From Trema orientale (Eukaryota > Streptophyta > Magnoliopsida > Rosales > Cannabaceae): a DNA stretch of 64,000 nucleotides. Made by a program: the position numbers and the translations under genes. Below, piece after piece: positions 35,207-46,108 of the stretch. The stretch spans positions 310,001-374,000 of the forward strand of contig JXTC01000005.1 in the NCBI GenBank assembly GCA_002914845.1, given 5' to 3'. The notes beneath the pieces were generated by a model. It saw only the letters and a list, made by a program, of their open reading frames with translations, did no database searches and was not told the DNA's origin. The stretch's first letter is position 1. Each line of letters begins with the position of its first letter.

Positions 35207-37350
35207 ATCGTCTCACTTTGCCCCCTGAAGTATAAAAAGTTGCACCAATGGCCCCTGAATTATTAAAATGATCATTCCATCAGTTGAGCTAACAGAAAAA
35301 GCCATGTGCATGGCACATGATCTAAATTTTAAGGTTAATATAGTAATTTAGTAAAATCGAAAAACATAAATAAAAAACTAAAAATTACATTGATTACACG
35401 ATATTAAAAGAGAAAAGAGAAAAGATCACACTCTTCTCCTCCTTCAGGGGGGCGTGTAAACTGTGAATTCTGCAGCTGAGACCTGAGAAATATTAGAGAA
35501 TTTGCTTTTCTTACTCCTACACCCAATAAAATCCTAAAATTAAAGAAAGTTGAGAGTTTAGGATTGAATTGACAGTTAGAAGGAAAAAAAAAATTGCTTT
35601 AATTTTAAAAGAGAACAAATTATGTTCTAATCTAAAGTAACTTCTTTACTTTCTTTGAATCGTGAACGTGGATGCTCTTTAGGTCTATTAGAGAGAAATT
35701 TCATTAATAATGCTCCAAATCAGAGTTATTTACAAGTATATGACTCATCCACTAATTGTTCAAAAAATATAACTCTCTGACCAATCAGAAAGGAAAAACA
35801 TATCCGGCGGTTGCTCTCTCTCAATCACTCGTTCAGTCGTTCCCTTCTCCTCCTCCATTTGCTATTGAAGCTCCTCTGCTCTCTCTCTCTCACTAGTCGA
35901 ACTTCGAGTTCTTGCTCTCTCTCGTGAACAATGAAGAAATTTCTATATTTAAATATTGTGGGCATAATTTAAAATAATTTGTATTTGAGTTTCGAGATGT
36001 TCTATGGTAAATTCTGCATTAAAAATTATATTTGGATCAATTTATAAGAATATTCTGAAAATTTGGCCTAGTTATCCCGATAAATATCGAAAATTTCGAT
36101 GTATTTCGATGTCATTTTGATGCTAATTATATGAAATTTAATGTAATTTCGATGAAATGTATTTTTATAAAAGAATCTGATGAAATTCGATGAATTTCGA
36201 TATCATTTTGATGAAGTGTGTTTTTATAATGGAATCTGATGAAATTCGATGAATTTCGATGATAATTCGATACTATTTCGATGACCTTACTCAATTTTTT
36301 AGGTTCCATTATAAAAATATACTTCATCGAAAAGTTTCGATGTTTGTCGGGGCAATTAGTCCAAATTTCCAAAAACTCATAGAAATTGATCCAAAATTTA
36401 TTTTTAATGCAGAATGAACTACAAAACATCTCGAAATTCAAATACTAACTATTTTAAACTATATCCATTATATATCTCTAAGCTTTAATTATCAAGAAAA
36501 TTATTTAGTCGAGAGAGATTGAAGATTAAGAGTAAGCATAGAAGAAGAGAAAGGGAAAAACGAGAAAAAGTGAAAGAAAGCTAGGTTTAAGTTTCGATGG
36601 TAATTAAGTCTTTTCAGAAGGGTCTAGTCATATTTTTTGAAACTTTATTAGGGTATTCATACAATTGTAAATAGGGCTCATTGCGAGCATATTTTATGAA
36701 ATTTCTCCTATTATAAGCTAAACTCAATTGAAATAGTTCCATGACCCTTAAAATTGAAAAAGAAAAAAAAAAGAAAAAGAAAAAAGAAGAGAGTACCACA
36801 AAGGTAATGATTCTGTAAGCATCGAATTACGGTGGCAAATTCGGGCAACCAGTCTCCTTCTATCTCAACTTTAATTCCATTGTGAAAAAAAAAAGACAGA
36901 GAATTACAGAGAAAGAGAGAAGATGATGAATAGCTAACTTGTGACTGTGAATGAGAATTGGGACAGGCCGAGAGGTGTTTCTAATTGGGATTATTCTTTT
37001 TTTTTTTTTTTGGTTGCTGGAAATAGAGATCTGGCACGTGGTTGATCCTTTTTTTGCATTTTTGCAAAGAGAAGAAGAAGCGAAGACCCAGAGATTTGAG
37101 GTTGCTCGATCCTTTCTTTTGTTTCTGCAGAGAAGAGAGGTTTTTTTTTTATAATAAATTTGTTAATGTCTTTTATTCCTTTTAATTTTTTTATATGTTT
37201 TTAATTTACTAAATTACTATATTAACCTAAAAATGTAGATCATGTGCCAAGCACATGGCCTTTTATGTTAGTTTAACTGAACGAATGGTCATTTTTGTAG
37301 TTAAGGGGCTATTGATGCAACTTTTCATAGTTCAGGGGCAATGTGATCGG
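35207..37350. mobile_element. Mutator-like element with about 175-bp inverted termini
   Basis: The left end (CGTCTCACTTTGCCCCCTG...) and right end, reverse-complemented (CGATCACATTGCCCCTGAA...), match over about 175 bp. Matches include AGTTGCACCAATGGCCCCT versus AGTTGCATCAATAGCCCCT and TTAATATAGTAATTTAGTAAA on both sides. Copy B of the surrounding duplication lacks the element. Interior: CT-rich and AT-rich DNA, no transposase frame, plus a nested inverted repeat. No clear 9-bp duplication. It lies only about 50 bp upstream of the RPC9 telo-box. Confidence 0.7.
35942..36480. mobile_element. Fold-back element nested in the Mutator-like element
   Basis: Two arms of about 140 bp are inverted relatives. 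The left has GAGTTTCGAGATGTT and TTCTGCATTAAAAAT; the right, reverse-complemented, has GAATTTCGAGATGTT and TTCTGCATTAAAAAT. Between them is a run of GAAATTCGATGAATTTCGAT units, including a 59-bp tandem pair at about 36159..36276. No coding content and no clear target-site duplication. Confidence 0.6.
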
Positions 37351-37632
37351 GTGAAAAGAAAAAAAAAAACTTTTTTTTATTCCTTCTCTCTTTTAAATTT
37401 ATTTTTATTTTTATTTTGATAATAGAATGGCAAGTACTCGCTCACTTTAGATATAGCAGGGATCAAATTCTCGACTAGAATTGGGACCTATTGAAATAAA
37501 GAAGGCTCAAAAGACATTTTCATAGATAACATTTCTAGGAGAAGTACTAGTTCTTTTATTAGATATATATATATATATATTTTAGGGATGATATAGGATA
37601 ACTCAACACTACATGATATATCAATCTGTTAC

Positions 37633-38289
37633 AATTGGACACAAATGTGCTTTCGTATCATGCTGTACTCATTTCTTAGTCACATTGTGTCGTGCATGTA
37701 AATTCAAAACTATTAGCTAGGCATGGCCCATTGGCCCATACTTAAACGTGTCGTGCTAATCGTGCTTCGTGCCATGATGTGTCAGCCCACATTCCTAGAC
37801 ATGTCAGTCCATTTAGGCTAAAATTGATCCATTTAATTGGTAAAATTTTCTTAATTTTAGAATTGTTTTATAACTGTTTTTCTTTTTTTCCAAATCCCTC
37901 ATATATAAACAAAAAACAAAAATTAACGTAATAAATTAAAGAGAAATTTTTTTAACACTAAACAAGAACAAAAAAGAAAAAAGAAAAAAATTATGAAATA
38001 TTACAAATCGTAGTTGATTATAGATTGTCTCCTAATTAGGTTGGCACTTATGTATTGAAAAAATAATTTAAAATAATACATGTGTAACGTGTTAACATAT
38101 TGTGCCTCCATACTAGCATGCCATGCCAATAGGCCGTATCATGTCATGTCATACTTAGCCCATTGTGCTTAAGTTATGAGTTCGACATGGCTCATATTTT
38201 GGCATGCCATACTGTGCTTAAGTCGTGCTGTGTTGTGCTGTACCATACCGCCGTGCTAATGGGCCAGCCCGACCCTTTTAACAGCTCTA
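37633..38289. mobile_element. Non-autonomous hAT-like element in copy A
   Basis: A 657-bp insertion absent from copy B, where the site reads CAGTCTGTTACTATGAG. It is flanked by TCTGTTAC (37625..37632) and TTTGTTAC (38290..38297), a 7/8 match. The left end is AATTGGACACAAATGTGC; the right end, reverse-complemented, AGAGCTGTTAAAAGGGTCGG. Arms are full of CGTGC and GGCCC words and the core is AT-rich. Confidence 0.7.
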
Positions 38290-38529
38290 TTTGTTACTGT
38301 GAGTGTAATTAATAAGATGGGTCCACACAATTCTTTAGTAACCAACGGACATGTAATTTGTTGTTGAGCATCTTGTATGCGGGTCGGATATAATTATTGG
38401 ATTGGATTAGAATAGATTGTATTAGGATAAACTCACTATTATGTGTTTTGTATGTTATTGAATAGGATTAGTATTACTTCCTATAATGTGGGACCAACTT
38501 GTATTAGGATGTGTAATATGGTTTTTTGG

Positions 38530-39222
38530 GTGCATCTATTGCCACCCTCAATTTTTCTCTTCCCACAACTTAATTACTAAATTTCAAAGGTAAAAAATAA
38601 CTTTATATAAAATGACACAAATGGGTATAAATAATATTAAATATCTAGAATATTCTTCATTTACTAAATTATTATTTTTTTCTTCACACGCCCTCTTAAA
38701 CACAATTGATAAAACAAATTATATAAAATAATCTAAATATTTAAGTTAAATTGAGTTTTTTATAGTGATAGAAGAAGATGTTATGAACTCAAAATTCTAA
38801 TGGTCTTTTTCTCATAAAACTCTGAAAGATAATTTTAAAACTCTAGTTATTATTCTCTAAGTCTCAAGAACTCTAAAAATGATTCAAGAATCTCTATCCT
38901 CTAATTCTCAGGAACTCTAAAAAAATGATTCAAAAACTCTAATCCTCTCTCTAATTCTCAAGAACTCTAAAAATAATTATCAAATTATCTTGATTATTGG
39001 GATGAATATCAAAGCAAAAGATTGAAGAAGAAGAAGAAGATAAAAGAATGCAGAATTTTCAAAATGGGTGGGCAAGGAAATATAGTTTGAATTTTTTATT
39101 GATGTCCAATTTTGAAATAAGAAATATTAAAAGGGGTATGTTAAGAAAATATTTGAATTTTAAATTTTAAAGAGGGGTCTACTTAGAAGGCAGTAGTGAG
39201 AGAAAAAAAATGGGTGGCCCTA
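38530..39222. mobile_element. Insertion in copy A with GGGTGGC-type ends and minisatellite
   Basis: About 690 bp absent from copy B, between GTGTAATATGG and TTTTAATTGAATTTA. The ends resemble each other in inverted orientation: GCCACCCTCAATTTTTCTC on the left, and GCCACCCATTTTTTTTCTC reverse-complemented from the right. Inside, at about 38851..38975, lie three tandem units around CTCTAATTCTCAAGAACTCT. Superfamily not assigned; exact ends uncertain. Confidence 0.5.
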
Positions 39223-39877
39223 TTATTTTAATTGAATTTATATGAATATATCATAAAAAAATTAAAAGGTATTTCTAATATAGGGCCTAATAGCATTAAA
39301 ATTTGGAAATAGAAGTGCACTTCACTAATAATAAGTGTGGAATTAGTAATCTCACACTTTTGAATGAGATTAGTTATTCCGTTCATATGGGCTATTTTAG
39401 AGCGGTAGATTATTTATCCCAATCTCAAATTAGCATCAAACATAGCATGAGGATAAATATAATTTATCTTAATTTTACTCCCATGCACCAAATATAGCCT
39501 AAAAATGCCCCATAGAATTACTTGCCTTTTTAACTTATTAGTAAGAAAGTAATCAATAAATAGATGGCCCAATTACTACATATCAAACCTTCTGTCAATT
39601 TGAAATATAGGAAGAGTAAAAAAAACACAAAAAGAAAAAGTAATAATAAAAAATATTTTCATAAATTCAAACAACAATACCCTACTTTTTAGCCATTTCC
39701 ATATTTCATAAATAAAAGAAAATCCTTTAAACTTCATTAAGAATTGAATATTCAATTATGATATGTCTTTACATATTTTTTTAATTGAGTGTCGGAATTA
39801 CTCCAAATTCATATTACAAGTTGCCTAAAGAAATAGAGAGGACTTAATTTTTTTTTTTTTCCAATTGTCTTAACTTT

Positions 39878-40875
39878 TGTTTTGGGATTTTTCTAATTTT
39901 TGGAATTAAACCTAAAGCATGAATTAGTACCTAAAATTATCAAGACCTAATAGAGCTTTATTGGACTCAATGGCACTATGACTTGGCAAACTCCTATCTA
40001 CTTGGCAATACCTCATTGGTCAAGACTTCAAGCCTTGACACATCACTCTCTTAGCCTACAAGGTGAAGCCATCTAATGCTATGAAGACACCTTTAATTCT
40101 TGGATAAGAAGCAAAGCTTTCCTATGAGAGTTTAACATCTCAACAATATTCTAGAGCTATACATCTTTGCATCTCATTTGCACCTTTTATAAGTCACGGA
40201 TTCTCACACCTTCATCTCCTCCATTAGTCTTGCATTATTATATGTATCCATGCATGTTTAAGACTTGGTCAACAAGTTTTTAGTATTTACATTTCTACAC
40301 ATATTTTCATCTAAGTTTGGAAATCTACATCTTTTTACCTGTATCCATTCCTAGGCCTATCTACATCTATCTATATATTCTAAGCCCAGTATCTTTTTTC
40401 ATATTAATTTCTCATTATCTAATTACTTCTCTATCATCTTTATCATTTAATTATTTTTATACCACTTTTTCTACACACATTTTTCTAACCTATTTCACAA
40501 GTTATTTTGCATATAGGCTTTAATATTTGCACTTCAATGATCTGTGGGTACTGAGCTACTCTCCTCAAACTTTGTGCTGGACCTGTGGTATAAGTTCGAG
40601 ATTTCGTATTTTATCACTATCTTCTACTAATATTTTATCTAACCTCTCATCGACTTCTAGTTGACACTATGGTCAGTTTATTCGCCTCCGTCAATTAGAC
40701 CTCTTTATTATTATTGCATTATTATATTATTATTGTCTCGTAAGCCTATTATCCTAGCAACCGCCGACGTACAAGGACGACATAGGAAGTATTGTTGCTT
40801 ATTACAAACGCCTATCAGGACTTCAATACGTAGTGATAGTGTTGTGATAATACTTACGTCTTTATTATTATTATG

Positions 40876-40914
<39 letters not shown>

Positions 40915-41266
40915 CATAAGTACGTTATCCCTGTAACAGCTAATGTGGCAAGGGTGCTGTGGAAAGTGTCGTTTTCTATATCGATCGCTCATCAAGACTT
41001 CGACACGTAGATAGTATTGTGATAATTCTTACATCTGTGCACACTAAGCGAGACATTTCTACAATTACCAATATGTTAAGGGCGCCATGAGAAGTGTCAT
41101 TTTCTATCTCGACAGCCCACTGGGACTTCGACACATGGCACGCATTGTAATGACCCTTTCTATGTGCACCTTGTGATCTAACCTTAATATCTATTATTCT
41201 CTACTTTGTTTTAATTAATCACAGGTCTCGTTAATTAATCAGAGCACGAGGTCAAAATCCCGAACA
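39878..41266. mobile_element. Solo LTR fossil
   Basis: A 1,389-bp unit that begins TGTTTTGGGATTTT and ends AAAATCCCGAACA, a TG...CA pair with matching short inverted termini. Flanks ACTTT and AATTT could be a diverged 5-bp duplication. No internal retroviral coding region accompanies it, so it looks like a single LTR left after recombination. A TATA-like CTTTTATAAG lies inside. Superfamily is not certain. Diverged flanks suggest an old insertion. Confidence 0.55.
40685..41160. repeat. Three diverged tandem units inside the solo LTR
   Basis: Three imperfect direct copies of about 130-170 bp (about 40685..40858, 40905..41036 and 41060..41160). They share GGACTTCAATACGTAG / AGACTTCGACACGTAG / GGACTTCGACACATGG, then ATTGTGATAAT-like sequence. 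An ATT microsatellite separates the first two. Confidence 0.6.
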
Positions 41267-41568
41267 AATTTTAATATTTATTAATCTAGAATCTACAATC
41301 ACTTTTTTTTCCCTTTTCTTGTATATAAATATCTATTGATTCTCACTTTTACAATACGCTTTGAAAAAAAAAAACTTCAATTTATTTTCTTTCTCCCAAC
41401 TTGTCTCTCATAGTTCCTATTTTTGCAGGATTTTTAGCAAAAAGTAAGAAGAAAATATAAAATTGAGATAAAAGAGCCACTAGACAAGCTAGATTTGAAT
41501 AAGCTAGTAAATCTAGTGTATTAGTTTATTTGCTTGGCCATAAGGTGATTTCTACACGGGTAAAGATT

Positions 41569-41758
41569 GGGATACCAAAGTCTTACACTAAAGCTTACAC
41601 TAATGATGTAGCATACACTAATGGCTTATACCAGTAATATAATATTATTTTTGGCTACATAACTTTAAATGGTGTGGTACCACTTTCAAAAAAAATGTGG
41701 TTGAAATGAATGCTTCCTTATGTGGTGTAAGTTTTTAGTATAAAATATTGGTATCCTT
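41569..41758. mobile_element. Short MITE-like inverted-repeat element
   Basis: About 190 bp with inverted ends: GGGATACCAAAGTCTTACACT on the left, and AAGGATACCAATATTTTATAC reverse-complemented from the right, followed by further matches such as CTTACAC. Target-site duplication not resolved. No coding content. Confidence 0.5.
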
Positions 41759-42194
41759 AGTATTACTCTTTCTATATTATATTGATCTTCTGTCTTACTT
41801 TTTTTTTGTTAATTTATTAATTAATATTATTATTTAAATAAATTCACAGTAGGTATTTATTATTATTATTATTATTATTATTGTCTTGTGTTGTATTGTA
41901 TTATTTTGTTTATACCTTAGCAATCAAAATAAATATGTCTAATAGAAAATATCCATTGAGATATAACAAATTCAAAAAAAAAAAAATTATAGAAATTGAT
42001 TCAATCATAAAAGGGAATTCTGAAAAGTTTCTCCCTTGTAGTATGAGGAAGGTAAACAACTCAAGTATGAAATCAATTTGATTAAAAAACAAATTAATGA
42101 ATTAGGTCGATAATGCTTTTTTTTTTAAATTTTTTTTTTGAAAAAGCTCTTGTTGAAGGATTTGCCTACTGAAAGTCCTTGTGCTTGTCCTGGG

Positions 42195-42530
42195 AGGTGG
42201 GTCAAGAGTAAGGCAATTTAAACAATCGCCTTAGGCTCTTGAAACCCTCCATTATCTATATGTACGCTATATTATTCACTATGATATATGCATAGCTTTA
42301 TAATTTATTTTATCTGAAGATAAATAGTAAATCTAAGTTACAATTGGCATTATGAATACCTTAATTTTATCTTGATAATAGTACTTATTAATTTGTTACT
42401 TTACTTTGAATGAATACAATAGATTTACTAGCATATTTTATAGTCCCACATAGGAGAAAAATAAAATTTGGACCTTTAAGGTCTAATATAAAGGACTAAC
42501 CATTATTTGCCTAAGGCTTAAGAAAAACAA
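42195..42530. mobile_element. Degraded hAT-like fragment related to the one in the HSF intron
   Basis: AAGGCAATTTAAACAATCGCCTTAGGC-type sequence at the left and TTTGCCTAAGGCTTAAG at the right resemble the subterminal parts of the element at 258..883. Ends and duplication cannot be set. Confidence 0.35.
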
Positions 42531-42639
42531 AAATATGATTGTGAAGAAGTTATGTGTATTATATCATTAAGTAAAAAATTGTAAATTACAAAACTAATGT
42601 TAGACAATCTAGTTCTTAAAAAAAAGACCAGTTGTGTCA

Positions 42640-45400
42640 CCCAAAGTTTCCATGGAGAGGATGACAATGCAGTGGCCAAAGACAAAAGGCTTCGTCAGAG
42701 AACGACGGTGCTATGGGTGGTGTCTAGTGAAGACTTGGAAATTGAAACTTTAGAACGAGTGAGAAAGAAAGAAATTGAAATTAGGGCTGTTTTATTTTTA
42801 TTTTTATTTTTAATTTTATTTTTGTTTTAATGATGAAATGGCGGGTACTTATACCCGGCTACTTTAGATCTAGCAGGATTATGATTCTCCAACTTAGATC
42901 CATATTTGTGTAAAAAATATTGGAATATGCTCTAGAAAGCAGTTTCTTTATTTGGCATTTTAAACAATATTTATTGGTTTTAAGTGTTATCTATTTGTTG
43001 TCAATAAATTCCATATTATGTCCCACTTATATACATGTGATGTTTATATTTTCTATTATGCAAACGTCTAAAAATTTCCATGACTAATAATGTGTAATAA
43101 AGAATTGTTCGTATGAAGTGTTCACATGTGGAGACCAAATTTTTTATTTCATTATATCTAAATAAAGAGTTCACATTCTACAAATAAAGATGGAATACTT
43201 TATTTTGCCATAGAATGTAGTATTGTCTATTTCAACGGGATTGATGAAGTCTCCAATCATCAAAGTGTCTAACTTCGGATAGAAACACTAATGCGTTATG
43301 AGAAAGTTATAAGTGCATTGAACTGGACCAAGTGAAAATAGAATTTGAGGTTAAGTACCGTAACTCAATATTTTATCTTTCACTAATCTAGCACTATTGC
43401 AAGATTACCTTAATCCTAATGATTGTCGGACTTACTTTCATGAGTTTTATCTTTTTGACTTACTAAAGGACTAGTTCCGATTATATGGTTCGAACTCCGG
43501 TATCTTGGAAGATAAGATTTGTGAATTCATAAGAACGCCCTTCATAATTTAGACACCATGCATATAATATCACTTTGAGTTTTTTTTTTTCAAGGACTTG
43601 GATAATAAAAACCAGGTGTCAGGTATTCACTTTGTGAATATGACTGTATTTGTTTGAGCAGTTACAAATACCGTAGTAAATTATTATCCATTAGATGTAA
43701 AATGACAACTTAAAGGTAAATATATACTAGAGGGGTAATATGGTAATTTTAACTCACTAGTACAACATTGCATCGGGGTTATATCTGCAGATATAGTATA
43801 TGCTAAATGGATCAAGTTAATTAAAGTGTTAATTAGCTTCATAGAAAATATATGACATTTAGTTTAAGAGTACAATATTGGGCATATAGTGGAGTGCCCC
43901 AATATTAATGGACAAGGCACAATCATAATTATGAGTTAATTATGACTGTGGGTAATTGGACCATTGGAGCTTAGACTATTTGGATCCATAAGGTCCCTTG
44001 TCTAGCTCACACATAGCCCAATAACTAATTAAACAGTCAGTTGAGCCCAATAAGCCCATTAGGGTTTACATCTCTCTAATATTTAAGAGAAAAGTTATCC
44101 TAAACTTCTGTACAGTAGCCACACGCCTACTACATGCACAGTAACTGTGCTTTTCAGGTGACAGGGAGAAAAAAGAGAGAGTGAGAAAGCCGAGCTAGCG
44201 TGGGAGAAATCCCGACCTTGTTCACGGCCGCAAAGGAGAGATACCCATGGTCATAGACATGCAATCAAGGAAAAAGAAGAGCCTCTTCCAGATCATCTGC
44301 TTATCTCTCGTTGGGAATCAAGAAGGTGCCCCACATACCGGATCATTCAATAGGTTCCAGAGAATAGACGGAAAGGCTCAATGGTTGTGAAGTACTTCAA
44401 GGTTTTGTCTAAACCATGATCTATGAATTGATTTATATTAGATCAACGATCCTACGTTTTGTTTTGTAAAGGTTCAAGAAAAATTTTAAAATACCAATTC
44501 CGCTGCGTTCTTGATTTGTTTACAAAACTGCGAAAATTATTTTAGGTAAAATTATTTTTCGAAATCATTTTTCAGAATTTTCAGCAAAAAATTGGGCCCT
44601 ATTAGAATGAAGTAGCCTTAAGAGACATCTCAAGAGACATTTTCATAAGTAACAGTTTTAAGAGAAGTACTAGTCCTTTTATCAGCTTTATTTAGAGGGA
44701 TGATATAGGGCACTTCAATATTATATGACGTATCAGTCTGTTACTATGAGTATAATTAATAAGCTAGCCTAACTCAATTATTTAGTAACTAACTAACATC
44801 TATTTTAATGTAGAGCACATTGTATGTAGGATTGGATAAGATTATTGGATTAGATTGGAATAGGATAAACTTAATACTATTCTATGCTTTATATGGTATT
44901 GAATATAATTAGTATTACTTCTTGTAATGTGGGACCCACCTGCATTAGGATGTGTAATATATTTGTTTTAATTGAATTTATATCTTAAAAAAATAAAAAG
45001 TATTTCTAATATGGGATCCAATAGCATTGAAATTTGAAAATAGAAGTGGTCCTCAGTAATAATGAGTGCGAAATTATTAGTCTCACACTTTTGAATGAGA
45101 TTAATTATTCAATTGACGTTGAACTATTTTAAAGCTGCAGATTATTTATCCTAATCATAAATTAGCATCAAATATGAAATGAAGAAAAATATTATTTATC
45201 TTAATTCTACTCCCGTGCACCAAATATAGCCTAAAAGGTGCTTCATAATATTACTCACTTTTTTAACCTATTCGTAAGAAAGTAAATGATAAATAGATAG
45301 CCCAAGTACTACATATCAAACCTCCTATCAATTTGAAATATGGGAGAAAGAGAAAGCACAAAAAAAAAAGGGGAAAAAAAAAAGAAATAATCCTTACCAC
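42640..45400. repeat. Segmental duplication, copy B
   Basis: Matches copy A (about 35030..39650) in order and orientation, starting with a relic of the RPC9 leader and upstream DNA (about 42640..42790). It lacks the Mutator-like, hAT-like and GGGTGGC-type insertions of copy A. It carries its own 1.7-kb insertion (about 42895..44592), where copy A is continuous. RPC9 coding exons were not found here, so B cannot be a functional gene copy. Confidence 0.65.
42895..44592. mobile_element. LTR-like insertion fossil in copy B, probably copia-type
   Basis: About 1.7 kb absent from copy A. It begins near TGTGTAAAAAATATTGG and ends near TTTTCAGCA, has a leader-like CTAATATTTAAGAG stretch, and contains TTCCGCTGCG near its end, a feature of many plant copia LTRs. 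No retroviral coding region is seen, so a solo LTR is the best reading. Boundaries are approximate. It looks broken and old. Confidence 0.4.
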
Positions 45401-45469
45401 AATTAAAATGAAGAAGAAATATTCACGATAAATTATAAGAAGAAAAATCAATGCTAATGTTAAGGATCA

Positions 45470-45905
45470 TAATTCTTACAAGAAATTTGATTTTTATGGT
45501 AATTTTTCAAAAATTTTAAAAAATCCCAGATTTTAAAATTATTTGAAAAATTTCAGATTTAATTAGAAAAATACCACTTTTAAAAGTATTTAGTAAAATA
45601 TCACTTTTTATTAATTGATGAGATACTTGTGATAACTGGTCAAGTTACTTAGTTACTTCAAATAACTAGATTGGTTACCCTAAGTAACTGAGTAACCTAA
45701 CTGGTTACCTTGAGTACCATTGAAAAAAATACCCATTTTGAAGAAAAAATAGTATTTTTCTAAATATTTATTAAAAATATTATTTTCTAATAAATTTTTT
45801 TTGAAAGTGGAATTTTTCTAAATCAACTCGGAATTGTTCACAACTTATCCATGATTTTTTCAATTTTTGGTACTTTAAGCTTGGAATTTTGTAAGAAACC
45901 GTAAT
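45470..45905. mobile_element. Possible AT-rich inverted-repeat element
   Basis: Left TAATTCTTACAAGAAATTTG and right, reverse-complemented, AAGAATTACGGTTTCTTACA show weak inverted similarity. Between them AGAAAAATACCACTTTT and GGTTACCTTGAG words recur, as in some plant MITEs. Ends and duplication are not resolved. Confidence 0.3.
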
Positions 45906-46108
45906 TCTTATTCTAATGTTTTAATACCAATTTATGTGATGAATTATCATCATTTAATTAGTGGATGCTTTAAAGTTATTTGTAGCAAATTAATACATAA
46001 AATGGGGAAAAACAAATGAAAACTCATATGTCAAATCTCTTGGTATTATAACTTTGACATACTAGTTGTGATCTCTAGAATCATCCTTTCATTTCTTTGT
46101 CCTAGAAT

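Larger units (their letters stand above)
35030..39650. repeat. Segmental duplication, copy A (with insertions)
   Basis: About 1.1 kb of ancestral DNA, now split by insertions, matches copy B at about 42640..45400 in the same order and orientation. Ancestral segments of A are about 35030..35206, 37351..37632, 38290..38530 and 39222..39650. Shared landmarks are the RPC9 leader (GGCTTTGCCGGGGAAAGACG versus GGCTTCGTCAGAGAACGACG), CTTTAGATATAGCAGG, GGGATGATATAGG, AATGTGGGACC and CACACTTTTGAATGAGATTA. Divergence is considerable, so it is old. Confidence 0.7.

Noticed and set aside
40685-41160. CRISPR-like spaced repeats
   Set aside because: The repeats are long, diverged tandem units with no unique spacers of constant length, and they lie in a solo LTR of a plant genome.
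42640-42830. Possible second RPC9 gene at copy B
   Set aside because: Only the non-coding leader/promoter part is recognisable; no RPC9 coding exon is found to the left, so it is a duplicated fragment.
43495-43520. tRNA B-box-like GGTTCGAACTC
   Set aside because: No matching A box, no cloverleaf-compatible flanks, and it lies inside an LTR-like insertion.
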